NCBI GenBank assembly: GCA_963691815.1
Contig: OY829657.1
Location: forward strand, 11,729,051 to 11,793,050
Direction of reading: 5' to 3'
DNA length: 64,000 nucleotides
DNA from: Echiichthys vipera
Lineage: Eukaryota > Chordata > Actinopteri > Perciformes > Trachinidae
Shown: one piece after another, positions 42,601-53,425 of the stretch
Position numbering within the stretch: the first letter of the stretch is position 1
How the letters are laid out: every line of letters starts with the position of its first letter
Program-made: the position numbers and the translations under genes
Notes under the pieces: model-generated
Database searches by the model: none
What the model was told of the DNA's origin: nothing
Seen by the model: the letters and a program-made list of their open reading frames with translations, nothing else

Positions 42601-45105
42601 GTGGTCTAACACCAGTTTTGACACTGGGTGACGTTTTTTTTTGCATGTCATCCTCTCTCCTCATATCCTGTCACCCCCTGAACTGTCCACAATCAAACAC
42701 TAAGCATGACATGCTGCTTAGAAAGCCCAAAATGTTCCATGCACTTTGGACATACTAGACAAAAAAACAAAACTTCTCAACCTCTAAGATCCAAAAATCA
42801 CATGAAAAAAAGTTTTTTTTTTTCATGTAATGTTAAGAACATTGTTTTCATGGGGGCATGTCTTTTTGATTCTTTATCTTTTTTTTTGACGTCTTAAATT
42901 TTCACTGCAACAAGAGAAAAATAAAGGAAATAAAGGACAAAACTACACAGAGAAAAGACTGGTAGTTTCCATAAGGTATAATTTAGATTATTTTATTCAA
43001 AATCAATGTGATTCATGTTCTTGCAGGTCAGGTCACTTTCTCATTAGACTTTAACATGACTTGATGCCCTTGCAGAAAAATCATATGCTCACATTTCTAG
43101 CATTATGTCATACAAACTAATAATCCATTGCAAATTCCGATAGAAATGAGTCACAGTGAAACACTGAAGAGCTCTCTTCCTCTCTGCTCCCAAGTGACTA
43201 AAGATAACTGTTATTATGGCTGAGTCAGACTGTGCATGTCTTGCAAATGGGATGGAAACAAGTGAGTGAGAAGTTGGGATTATAGGTTTAGAGATAGCAG
43301 GGGACAGATGTGTCTGACAAAAGCAGATTCATTAATGGTTTTAGATTAGAATAATGACTAATTTAAAGAGAAAAAATAGCATGAAAATGAGCATTAAATG
43401 AGCTTGAGCTAAGGATTCAATGAGGGAGGAAATATTACAGCTTTATATTTTTACTGCAGCAAATCCAGATAATAGTCGTATAAACAAGAGTCAAACCACT
43501 GTAGTCAAACTACATTGAGTCTATTCTTAGTTTAAGTTTCAAATGGCTTATGTAATATTGTTACCACACAACTCTACACTGCTATATTTATCCATCTGTT
43601 TCCTTCTTTAGCACATCTGTGTATTTGTTTCAGGTTTGCTCTGGAGCACGTGCATGTGTACATTTCCCTTTCTACAGCCTGCCTGCCAAGACGCTCACAG
43701 CTGCCAAGGCTCTGATTGGTCTGAATGTGGCTTTGCATCCTGATTTTAAGATGTTTTTCTTTCTTTTTTCTTTCAGCCAAATTTCCAGAAGTTCATTGCA
43801 TGTTGTGAACCTTTTTTAATGACAAGATACCAGGAGTGATCTGGTCAATATATACAGATTCACCTTTGATGTTTTGTCCTCGACTTTGAACACAGAACCC
43901 CAACAGCTCACTTTGCGCTCGTGTTTTTTTTATTCCGACAGGGATCATGTTTTTATTACGTGAGCGTACAATCAGATCACCAGTGTGGATTACTATTCAT
44001 CCGTAGTGCCTGAGAGGGAGCAGACTCTCACACTCTCACACACGTGCCACCGCTGGAACTCTGCCAACATCCAGGTGAAGCTGGGATTCACAGACAAAAC
44101 CCATTGATCCTCTATTATCTCTATCTCCCCATACACATGTACATTACATATAAGGAAGGCTGTTGAAGAGCCAAGGACAGTTGAAGGTTGAAGTGAGAAG
44201 ATGGGCTTTATAGCCTCCAGATTCTGCTGATGCAGGTTTTTCAGTGTCAGGTGAAGCATATTATCTGACATGGATGAATGGCTGGAAGAAAGAGGCAGGA
44301 CTACAGCTCACATGGAAAAGCAGGTGTCCTTGCCAGCCTTTATTGGTTTGAAGGCAGAATGGCAACATGTCACTCATTTTAAACACCTGAGGAAGAAAAA
44401 ACGTGAGATGCAAACTCTTGCATGCAAACACCTCTGAGGTTGTCTTCTATAAACATAAATATGGGGACTCACCTCTCATCTGAGGACATAAAGCCAGTCC
44501 CTACCATGTTATTTTTATGCTTTTTGCTTTTATGCTTTTTTTTGGTTATTTTTAAGACTTACGGTCAAAGTGTGTGTGCATGTTTGTATGTTTGTACATG
44601 TTTGTGTGTATGAGTTGCAGGATTGTGTATTGTTAATGTATGCACACACCAGAAAGACCACCACAGATAACCTATTAGATCCTGATGTACCATGTTGTTA
44701 AAAAAGGACATTGTTTATAGCATATGCATTTCTGGGTTATGTTTAATTGCTGTTATAAAAACACTACAGGTTATGCAAACATTTGTGCAGAGGCAACCCA
44801 TAATGGATTTAGTGTATATCTAAAATGATCAACTCTTCAACTATAACAATGTAAGACAATTTGCTGCACTTCCATAATTGTCCACTAGAGAGCTTCAGAT
44901 ATCCACATTCATTCGACCACACCTTAGTCCAGTGATTGAAAACACTTGTAAAATCTTAGTTTCAGTTACTACTGAAAAGGTTCTTGAGCCATTTATTTGC
45001 ATATCCACAGCCTTTTAGATCATAACGTGTCGGAAGTGAGTGATTAACTTTTCTATTCATCTTCCAATATGTTCTTCCAATGTACAGTGTTTTGTAATGG
45101 TATGT
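36660..45105. other. Large intergenic stretch between kcnk10 and gpr65, no gene seen
   Basis: About 8.4 kb of AT-rich DNA in which neither strand shows a recognisable protein or a coherent exon chain. It contains a dispersed repeat at about 39062-39260 and no RNA gene that I can recognise. GALC lies next to GPR65 in human but was not found here. Confidence 0.55.
39062..39260. repeat. Dispersed teleost repeat fragment
   Basis: GGTGGGTCTTTAGCAGCGAC, then GCTGTTCCGGAGATTAGGGG and AGCTCTGGGAACATCCAGGA, follow the order of a common fish repeat in which each box is conserved. Identified from memory; the family is unnamed. Confidence 0.45.
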
Positions 45106-45109
45106 AAAG

Positions 45110-45185
45110 TACAAATTCAGCATACTTGTACTTTACGTGAGTATTTCCATTTCATGCAACTTCAGCACATGTGAAATACAATCTT
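45110..45185. repeat. Fragment related to the CAGTGGTGGAA hAT-like family
   Basis: ATACTTGTACTTTACGTGAG followed by TATTTCCATTTCATGCAACT resembles the interior of the element seen at 28717. Confidence 0.45.
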
Positions 45186-45368
45186 TCATATGTGAAGTGA
45201 AACATTTCACATTCTGAAATGATGTGCATCATATAATTCATGTGATAAAAGTTGTTAAGTTTACATGTAAATGCAAACCTTAAAATGTGAAACGTTAATT
45301 TCAAGAACTTTCAAGAAAGTTTTGAGCGACAGACGAACCAATTATTGGGTTTGTTTTTTTTAATTTAA

Positions 45369-45374
45369 TTTATT
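45369..45374 (-). terminator. gpr65: Candidate poly(A) signal of gpr65
   Basis: AATAAA on the minus strand about 200 bases beyond the gpr65 stop codon; a second lies at about 45384. Assigned by position. Confidence 0.35.
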
Positions 45375-45573
45375 TCCATTTCCTTTATTTTTAGACAATA
45401 AGAAAAATAAAAAATGCAGCTTTGTCCTTTTTAATGAGTCTTTACCTGTCTTACATTTGAAATATCTGTAATTGTGTTGTTAACTTCAGGATCATATTCT
45501 ACTGTTTAATGTCTAACTGTATGCAGTAAGTGTATGAGGTTGTTAAATTATTTAGTCCTGTACTTTATTTAAA

Positions 45574-46542
45574 CTACACCACATCTTCATCTTTGCTCCT
45601 CTTCTTTACCTGGAAGAAGAGAACAACCTGATTGACATTTGCCTTTCCTGTTCTGGTAATGAAGCAGTAGAGGAGAGGGTCTGCAAGGCAGTTGAGGCTT
45701 GAGATAGCTATGCTTATCTTGTATGGATAAAGGAACCATGCAACATTCCTGCAGTCAACCACTAATTTGCGGAGGACCATCATGAGGTGGATAGGTCCGA
45801 AGCAGAACACAAGGCAGAGCAGAACTACCATCAGCAGCTTTGAAATCCGTTTACGTTCCTGTTGCTCTGTGGCCTGGTTGGATTTCACTGCATTACAGAT
45901 CCCCCAGGTGGAAAACATTACCAGGAGAACGGGAACAATAAAGCCCAGAATGAAGCGTGCTACATTAGCTCGAGCCAGGTTCTCTGACATCGGGAGATAG
46001 ACATCAAAGCACACTGAAAACGTGTCATTTTCATGGTATGAGTCCTCCCAGGTGATGGTTGCGGCGTTGAAACAGATCACCAACACCCAAATGGCAACAG
46101 TGACTGCTGTTGCAGTGCTAACTTTCCTCAAGAAAGTGTACTTAAGTGGGTGAACCACTGCCAGGTAACGGTCAACAGCGATGCAGCAGAGGAGAGCGTC
46201 ACTTGTGTAAAAGTTAGTGAAGAGAGAGTAGACAGATAGCACACAGACGTAGCCCCCGTGGGCCCAAACTCCTCTCCAGAGGAAGTCCAGCCACAAAGAA
46301 AGGCCGATGGTGAAGGTCAGGTCGCTCAGGGCCAGATTGAATAGATACACACCTAGCTCGTTCTTCTGTCTGATGTGCTGCCAGGATACGTAGAGAGAGA
46401 AGGCGTTGGACGGGATGGCAGTGACGATGACTGCCAGGTAGAACAACAGAAATGGCCTCCTCCTGGATGCGCTGTCAGCTGAGTAACATTCTGAATGATT
46501 TGTGGCCAGTGTCACGTTTTCCATGGCAGATGTGGCGTTCAT
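45574..46542 (-). CDS. gpr65: Proton-sensing / psychosine receptor GPR65 (TDAG8), single coding exon
   Basis: 322 residues with seven membrane segments. N-glycosylation sites are NAT, NVT and NHS near the N-terminus. TM2 has LALSD, TM3 ends DRYLAVVHPL, TM6 has FGPIHLM and TM7 has LNCLADPLLY. The ECL2 stretch TWEDSYHENDTFSVCFDVY and the ICL3 pattern KSNQATEQQERKRISKLL match GPR65 better than GPR4, GPR68 or GPR132. The position next to kcnk10 agrees with human synteny. GPR65 couples extracellular acid to Gs/cAMP, mainly in leukocytes. The TM6 histidine of proton sensors is kept (H252), but the TM4 glutamate of the family's acidic triad is Val155 here. A splice acceptor-like AG just upstream of the ATG suggests a non-coding first exon. 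Confidence 0.9.
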   Translation of the reverse strand: MNATSAMENVTLATNHSECYSADSASRRRPFLLFYLAVIVTAIPSNAFSLYVSWQHIRQKNELGVYLFNLALSDLTFTIGLSLWLDFLWRGVWAHGGYVCVLSVYSLFTNFYTSDALLCCIAVDRYLAVVHPLKYTFLRKVSTATAVTVAIWVLVICFNAATITWEDSYHENDTFSVCFDVYLPMSENLARANVARFILGFIVPVLLVMFSTWGICNAVKSNQATEQQERKRISKLLMVVLLCLVFCFGPIHLMMVLRKLVVDCRNVAWFLYPYKISIAISSLNCLADPLLYCFITRTGKANVNQVVLFFQVKKRSKDEDVV

Positions 46543-48530
46543 ATGCTCACACCTTGTAAAGAAACAAGAAAGGAAATAAGGAAGAATAATAATGCATATG
46601 AATTCAGTTATTCATCAGAGTACTATTCAGCCTGTGAAAACAGTTAAATAATATCTTCTGTGGTATTGTTGGGAGCTTTCTAAAGTCTAAGAATTGTGTG
46701 ATAAGGCTAATTTGGACTTGGTGACCACAAACTTTTAACAGAAAGCCTTTACTCTGCCAGCTCCCTGTTTCTATCATGCGGATCGCTCAAAACTGTAACA
46801 AAACAAATATCCGAGGGTGAAGAACAATAGGAATTCATACGAAGAAGACGACAATATGAAATTTGAAACCAAACGACCAAATCAAGAACTGGCTATGTGA
46901 CAGGGGTATAAATTGCATCATGCCCTACCTCCTGCACACACAGACACCACGCTTCACCTAAACCAAATACTGTGTTTCCAGTACATGAGAAAGCGTCTAA
47001 CACCGAAAATCTGCTGTTACATGCAACATGTGTGAAAAAGCAAATTTGGACAGTGTTTAGAACTAATTCATCAGACATCGTCTGAAGCTCACATGGGAAA
47101 ATGGCTCGAGAGAATTTACTGAAAGATGCTATTTGTGGGAAATTGTAGAATTCAGTGTTTTTGGGGCTTGACCCTTGCTTGAGACTAAAAGTCAGGATAC
47201 CTGAGGCCTCTGCTTCTTTACAAAACATCACAATAATAATAAATTATTTTACCCTACTGTTGAACACTTTCTTGGCAGTCTTAAAGGGAATTTAACCTAC
47301 ATTTCTAGTCTGGGAACCAGACTAATCTGCTGAGCTCATGTTTCATTTGCGCTGGCTCTGAATTAGGTGATACCAGGCTATTCAGAAAAATTGGAACATC
47401 ATCTTGCAAGGTTTAATAACTTTAATCTACTTTAGTTTTGGTCAAAGTTGTGTTAATTTACATTCTAATCTGCCTAGAAACAACACAACTAATGTAGCCA
47501 GTTCTAAAATCTCTGATGTTGCACTTTTTTGGAAGGAGGTTCTTTCACAACTCATCCTGCATTATCACATGATAAAAACATGATGTAACAAAAGCAGGGG
47601 TTGATCAGACGTTATGCGTGATATCTTCCTAGAGTAAGTTTCAAGTGTAGGCCTAATTTAAATATTTCAGTTGCTTAGAATTGGCCTATTCACCAGTAAT
47701 ATTCTATTTAACTGGCTAAAAATATGTAAAAACTTTGAGTCTTCAAGTGTCAACCATAAACTTACATATACTCAGCAAGTAATTTATAAGGAAAACCATA
47801 CACTCAATATGTCTCATATGAAGGTCTACTTACTCTTTATTTATTTGTGTTTCTGCTCCAAATTCTGTCCAGAAAAATCATTATCGTCAAAATGAAAACA
47901 TTCATTCAGTCGTCTTGTCCTCAACTGCTTAATCAGTCAGCTTAACGAAACAGGAAGAGTCAGCAGCTGCAGTCTTGTCGTCCCTGACTACTGCTTGTCA
48001 TTTACTGGGTGACAGGCCATGGCAAAACAAACTACCGGTGTTAGAGGACAACACACACAATTTTAATTCTGGTACTAAGTCTATATGAGGCTGTCTTAAT
48101 GTTTGGTGTGTCAATACAGACATGGGCGCAGGTAGTGGTGATGCTGATTATTGTCTGATAAAGGAATATGTTGTCTGATTGTTTCCATCACGTAGTTATG
48201 AGGTTATGGGTGAGCTTATGTGCTCTGAAAGACAATACTCACATCTCCATATGTACATTAAAAACATTATTGGTCCCTGTAATTGTTCCTCCTGTACTTG
48301 CTGGCCACAAAAAGATCCCTTCTGAAAGCAACTTAAGTGAATGGGGAAAAAAAATCTACAGTCCTCATTATGTATAAAAATGAATCAAAGAGCACATTTT
48401 CAACTGAAAAGACCAAAAGCTCTTTTAATGTACAAAAATGTGAACCTATCATTTAATGCAATAATGTACCTGGAAAGACAATTCAGAAGAGGCTATTCAT
48501 AATGTCTGCTCTTCAAATGAAATCATCATG
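46543..48530. other. Spacer between gpr65 and its paralogue; probably holds gpr65 5' non-coding exon
   Basis: No coding exon recognised. Contains a short inverted repeat at 47306-47324 (TAGTCTGG, GAA, CCAGACTA), likely a transposon end. The gpr65 first non-coding exon should lie here but could not be located. Confidence 0.45.
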
Positions 48531-48535
48531 AGGTA

Positions 48536-48620
48536 ATCCTTTTTATTAGTCCCACGGGGAAATTTGCGGTGTTACAGCAGTAAAGGGGCAGTAAAATAAC
48601 AAACACATCAGTAAAAATGC
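48536..48620. repeat. Retroelement 3'-end-like fragment
   Basis: TTTTTATTAGTCCCACGGGG followed by AAATTTGCGGTGTTACAGCA matches a common fish LINE/SINE end (TTTATTAGTCCCAC...GGGGAAATTTG). Only a short piece remains. Confidence 0.45.
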
Positions 48621-49077
48621 AAGATACCTGTATGATTAATATGTGAACAGTAAAAAAACAAAATATAAGTGAACACTGAAAAGATGAATATGCACAGCTA
48701 CTGTAGGTGAACCTTGAAGCATTAAATAAAATAAGAATTTAATGTAAATGTTGTTCAGAGTCAACCATTGTACATTCCAGTAAAAAACATTCAATACAAC
48801 ATCAACACAAGCGCATTTGTTTGTACAGAATATATGCATATACATATATGTAAACATTATATGTATGCATTACCCCTAGTTGAAATATTTTTTAGTTCCT
48901 TTCCTTCGTTACTTTCTGGAAATACAACTGATAATACATGTGCACCTTCAATACAAACTGATCTGTTTTATCTTTAACTGGTGTTCCAGGGGAAATGACA
49001 CCCTTGCATACCCAACATAACATTATTATAACATTATCAGTATGACATGTAAATAAAGCAAATACATACTTCAGTTG

Positions 49078-50055
49078 TTAGGAAACTGAGAGAACTCCAC
49101 TAGAGCTCTTTGACCATTTCCTCCTCACAAAAACTCCCCAACACTCGGTTAAAGCTTTCCTAATCTCTTTCTGAGCGCTTTCACTGATTAAACAGTATAT
49201 TATAGGATCCAGTGTACTGTTTAGGGTGGTCGTGGCAACTGTGACCAGGTATGGATCTCTGAGCGTTGTAGCCCAGACACAGGCCCCAGGCTCCAGTATG
49301 ACCCTGAGCAGCATGACAATCTGGTACGGCATAAAGGCTGCTATGTAGGTTAGAAGAAGGAGCAACAACAGCAGTCCCACTTTCCTGCGCTCCTCTGTCA
49401 GGATGGAGGTGCTCTGTCGGAGTGAATGCATGATCTGCTGAAAACAAAAGGTCATGATGAAGACAGGGACCAAGAAACCCAGGGTGACTCGTGTAAGGGC
49501 GAGGTTGGCCTGTTCTCGTGTCATTGGTATGTGCTCCTCACACAAGTGTCTTGAGGAGAAAGCTTGCAGCGCCCCCGTGTGGTGAAGCAAGATGATGTGG
49601 ATTGCAATCTCTAAAGTCCAAACAGCAATACTCACAACTACAGATGTCCGCATCTCTCTGACCCAGTGAAAGTGGAGAGGATAGACCACTGCAAGGTACC
49701 GGTCAACAGAGATGCAGCAAAGGAGGCCTGAGCCAATGTAAAAGCTGTTGTGCATGACCACAGCCACTAAACTGCAGAGACCACCCAGAGGCCTATGCAG
49801 GGCCAGCTCAATCCACACAGGCAGAGTTATTGTGTAGAGCAGGTCAGAGATGGACAAGTTGATGAGGTAGACCGCCATGTTGTTTCCATTCCTCATCAGC
49901 ATCCAGGCTACATACAAAGACAGGCAGTTAGCTGGAAATCCAACAATAAAAAAAAGGGAATAGACAGCTGGATACATGTGCTTTTCCACTGAGGACTCCA
50001 CGGTGCATGAGGTAGATGTACTCATGTTTGTCTGGTTGAGCAGAGCGGCGTCCAT
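49078..50055 (-). CDS. Second proton-sensing-family GPCR (GPR65/GPR68/GPR4-like), single coding exon
   Basis: 325 residues from the ATG at 50053-50055. I chose this over the in-frame ATG 50 codons upstream because a splice acceptor (CACATTAG) ends two bases before it and the resulting length fits the family. Features: NQT and NMS glycosylation sites; GFPANCLSLYVA in TM1; LSISDLLYTITLP in TM2; LLCCISVDRYLAVVYPL in TM3; FMPYQIVMLL in TM6; and LDPIIYCL in TM7. It shares the GPR65/68/4 framework but fits no single orthologue, so no symbol is given. It is most simply a tandem relative of gpr65, 2.5 kb away on the same strand. It keeps the TM4 acidic residue (E149) and D71/D283, but the TM6 histidine otherwise conserved in the family is Gln245. 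ECL2 and its approach are His-rich. The ligand is unknown. Confidence 0.85.
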   Translation of the reverse strand: MDAALLNQTNMSTSTSCTVESSVEKHMYPAVYSLFFIVGFPANCLSLYVAWMLMRNGNNMAVYLINLSISDLLYTITLPVWIELALHRPLGGLCSLVAVVMHNSFYIGSGLLCCISVDRYLAVVYPLHFHWVREMRTSVVVSIAVWTLEIAIHIILLHHTGALQAFSSRHLCEEHIPMTREQANLALTRVTLGFLVPVFIMTFCFQQIMHSLRQSTSILTEERRKVGLLLLLLLLTYIAAFMPYQIVMLLRVILEPGACVWATTLRDPYLVTVATTTLNSTLDPIIYCLISESAQKEIRKALTECWGVFVRRKWSKSSSGVLSVS

Positions 50056-50554
50056 CCTAATGTGTCGATGACCAAATCTGAATGTGGATGGAAATGGAAA
50101 TGGAGGACTGTGTCCTGTTGAACTGAGATAAGCCCCACAATGCAAATAGTTCCTGGTGAAACACGCTGTCATGTTTGAAATGAAAACAACATTCAATGCT
50201 TTCATGCTTTTTTTTCAGCAGCGTTCAGAAGCAACAAAAGATCAACCCACAGATTAAAGTTGAGAGGGAGAAAAATTCCATTTTCTATACCTCTCGATTG
50301 TTTTAATTCAAATCATTCAAATAGGAAATTATTCAATATTTAATAAAAAAGAAAACTAGATAATATTTTTCTTTCTTTTGTATCCCACAACTCATCTCAC
50401 GACCCCTCACATTTATCTTGTGACTTTTTTAAAGGGGGGGGAGACCGGCCTAGGTTTTCTACAACAGTCAAAATGCTATTCATGCATTGATGCATCAGTA
50501 TCAATTAAACAAATGTAAAAATAGATATCAAAATATACTATTACTATTATGCTG

Positions 50555-50705
50555 TTTTTCTGCACAGTGAGTATTTTAACTTTGTTACTTTTATTTTTTT
50601 GTATTTGCTGATAATGTGTCTGTACATTTTCTAGAATAGGATTGAATGCAGCACTTTTACTTGTAACTGACTATTTTTTACATTGTAGCATTGGTACTTT
50701 ATCTA
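50555..50705. repeat. Fragment of the CAGTGGTGGAA hAT-like family
   Basis: TTTTTCTGCACAGTGAGTAT, TTTGCTGATAATGTGTCTGT and CAGCACTTTTACTTGTAACT occur in the order found in the interior of that family. Confidence 0.5.
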
Positions 50706-52800
50706 TAGGACTGCCCAGTAACAGCATGTACAACATATTTGCATGTCCTTTCATCCCCTGCTGTTGGTGCAAATGTGGTGCAGTGGCGGAATCTGTTTGT
50801 TTAGTTGTATTTCATTTAGGTGGAATTTGGCAGTCATCTTCTGTAAGGCAGGCACAGACAGCACCACAATGTGAATAGGGATCTGGTTTTTGTTGTTAAC
50901 ATCACAACAAGAATCTGTTGACACTAAGAAGCCTATCCTTTGAGAGGACAGAGCGGCCTGATGTTTGTTTTAGGTCCATTTTACTCTGGGATTACAGCTC
51001 ACCAAATAAAGGCTTGTGCGAGTTGCTGGAATTCCATCGTAAAAAAAAAAGAAAAAAAAAACGGCCTACCATTTCCGAATAAATACATGACTCACTGATC
51101 AGGCAGTGTGGATACTTTTCCCATTTTCTATTAAGTTCTTTTTAGAGAATCATTTGAATGTGGGTAACTCTGCAAATCAGTGTGTAGGTCTGATTTTTTA
51201 ATTTTGAGTTTGATTATTGTATTGCTTCTAACAGCACAACAAACAGCTAGGAGAAGCAATTGTATACATATTAACAATGTAGAACTTGACTAAACAAAGT
51301 AGTGACACTATGGTGGGTTGAATTAAATATAGTTTCCTCTGAGCCTGCATTAAAAGCCGAGTATTCCATCAATGTAGTAATGCGTCTCTAACATTGGACC
51401 ATTACAAAGCCGTAGAACCAGAGTAATACACTTTATTATTATTCCTTGTCAAAACCTGGTCATGTCTAGGTGTTAACCCTAGATTAAAAATCCCAAAAAC
51501 TCCCCTAAGACTCGCTACCCAACGACCTATCCAATTCTAGCCTGACCAATCTAACTGTTTAGTTGGGTCTGTAATGCATGTGTCTGTAGCGTCTAGCATT
51601 AAGCAGTCGGCTACAGAAGTCTGGTAAACTCACTCACTTTGATGTGTTAAATCAGAGCACTTCCCCTTTAAAACACAAACCCATCGCTCCCATAGTTTTG
51701 GCTATTATTCCTATCTCCAATAAAACATTGTACTCACTAAGTTTATTGCTATGATCTGGGTACAACATCAGTGAAAATGATTCAGGGGACTGAGCAGGAA
51801 CATGTGTTACAGTTCAGACTGACAAACTGTGTCTCCGATTGTTGCTTCTGCTTACAGCTTTCCTAAAAATGTGGATTACTGGCAACATTTCAGGTGAACT
51901 CACTTTTGGATTAACTTCCATATATGGTGGTTTAGATAATTTGACAATTAGTGTTGGCCAGTTTATAACATTCCTGATTAACTGCCATTGTAGAGGTGAC
52001 ATTTTGTTCCCAGAGTACAGCACTTAACTCTGAGACAACAATGTTATCATAACCGAGAAAATAAATCGAAGAGAATAAGAGCTGGTAAGTACTATACTAC
52101 ACTATAGTTTAATATTTCTATCAAACTTAAGAGAAAAGAGAACAAATAAAAGTATTTTGCTGGATGGAAATGTCAATTTCTAAAACACAAAGAGATCTAT
52201 CTTGCACAAGAACTAGTTGTTCATTAAGGAGAGCTTTGTCACAATTTTGCAGTGCTGACAAAAAGTACTCATTGTAACAGCATCTCTTTATACAGTCCCA
52301 TAGGTGTACGTTTATTCGTATAGGTCAGGACAAGTCTTTGCATTTATGCCACTCCAGGTGTCACATTAAATTGATCATGCAAATTGTTTAACAATACATG
52401 GGTTGTTTCAGCAACATTGATGCTTGTTCACACTGTAAAGAAATACCAACATGACTGCATTTGTGTCTCTATTCCTCAGGCTACTGTGACTTTGAATAGT
52501 AAATAAACTGTACAAAGCAACAAATTGTACAAGCCTGCAAATGTATGCACAGTATGTAGGTGGCCATTCTCTTTTGTTTGCCTACTGGAGTCAAATGAAA
52601 GATGCATGGGTTACAGAATGGAGAATACATGGTTATACAATATGGTAGAGTTTGTTTTTGGGTGTTAAGCATTAAAATATTACAAGACAGTAACAACAAC
52701 ACTGTGTAACATTACAGAGAAGAGTAAAACACATCAGACACATGGAGACATGCATACAGATGGGCGTGAACATACCATTAAAGTGTCATTAAGACTTTAA
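50706..52800. other. Intergenic stretch between the proton-sensor pair and the kinin receptors, no gene seen
   Basis: AT-rich, only short open frames. No recognisable exon. Confidence 0.5.
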
Positions 52801-52984
52801 ACCCTTGCTTTTACACAGAGACATAAAGTCTGTTTACATCTATTAAATCCGTTATCTAAATTTGCGCCCATTACTTCTGCAATATAAAACACACTCTGGT
52901 AATGTTGTTTAATTATGTAGCAGTGTTATTATCATATTAAATCTGAAAGCATCTCTAACGAAACAACATAATGAAAGAGAAAGC

Positions 52985-53292
52985 ATAGATATGTGGCGTT
53001 ATTTGATCATCTGTGATGATCCTTCTCCCTCACTTTCCTCCAGAAGCCCAAAGAAGACAGGACACTTTTTTAGAAAGGCCAATTTCCAAAACTGAGGTCA
53101 GGTTTCAATGTTTGACATATCTTTTCATCGAACACTTGTACAAAGCAGAGGGTGTTGAGAACAACCAGGAACAGATCCAACACGATAGTTAACACTGTGG
53201 CGGCATACACAACACCTCTCTGTTAGCTAAAGCCCAGGGTTATGTTTTACCCAGAGCAAATAATCAAAGAGGGAGTTCATGTTTAGCAGGTT
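52985..53292 (-). pseudogene. Decayed 3' half of a bradykinin receptor gene (bdkrb2-like)
   Basis: Read on the minus strand, the segment aligns in order with the intact bdkrb2-like gene at 62080-63183. An ACTCCCT...TT block matches TM5. AAACATAACCCTGGGCTTTA matches the end of TM5. GCCACAGTGTTA matches the TM6 start. AACACCCTCTGCTTTGTACA (translating to NTLCFVQVFDE against DTLCDVQVLDE) matches TM6/ECL3. TTGGCCTTTC...AGTGTCCTG and TCTTCT..GGGC match TM7. TTCTGGAGGAAAGTGAG matches the start of the C-tail. Deletions and stops disrupt the frame and the TM6 CWxPF motif is gone. No N-terminal half is visible; intact bdkrb1 begins 134 bases away. Bases 52800-52985 also resemble the 3' flank of bdkrb2 (61860-62079), so the duplication included downstream DNA. 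Aligned by eye. Confidence 0.75.
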
Positions 53293-53296
53293 CCTA

Positions 53297-53302
53297 TTTA
53301 TT
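53297..53302 (-). terminator. bdkrb1: Candidate poly(A) signal of the bdkrb1-like gene
   Basis: AATAAA on the minus strand about 125 bases past the stop codon, at the edge of the pseudogene. Confidence 0.35.
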
Positions 53303-53425
53303 ATATATATTCAGCCTACGCACACTTAAATAGTGTAATACTTAAATACTTCTCCTATCCTCTAGGGAACAAAAACCCTAGCTTCCCCAAAAGAAGGATT
53401 GAGATCCGATTGAGACACCCTCAGT

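Noticed and set aside
36660..45105. Search for a GALC gene next to gpr65, as in human
   Set aside because: No exon resembling galactocerebrosidase was recognised; it is absent from the window or lies elsewhere.
50056..50205. Fifty-codon N-terminal extension of the second proton-sensing receptor
   Set aside because: A splice acceptor lies just before the ATG at 50053-50055, and family members begin close to that point.
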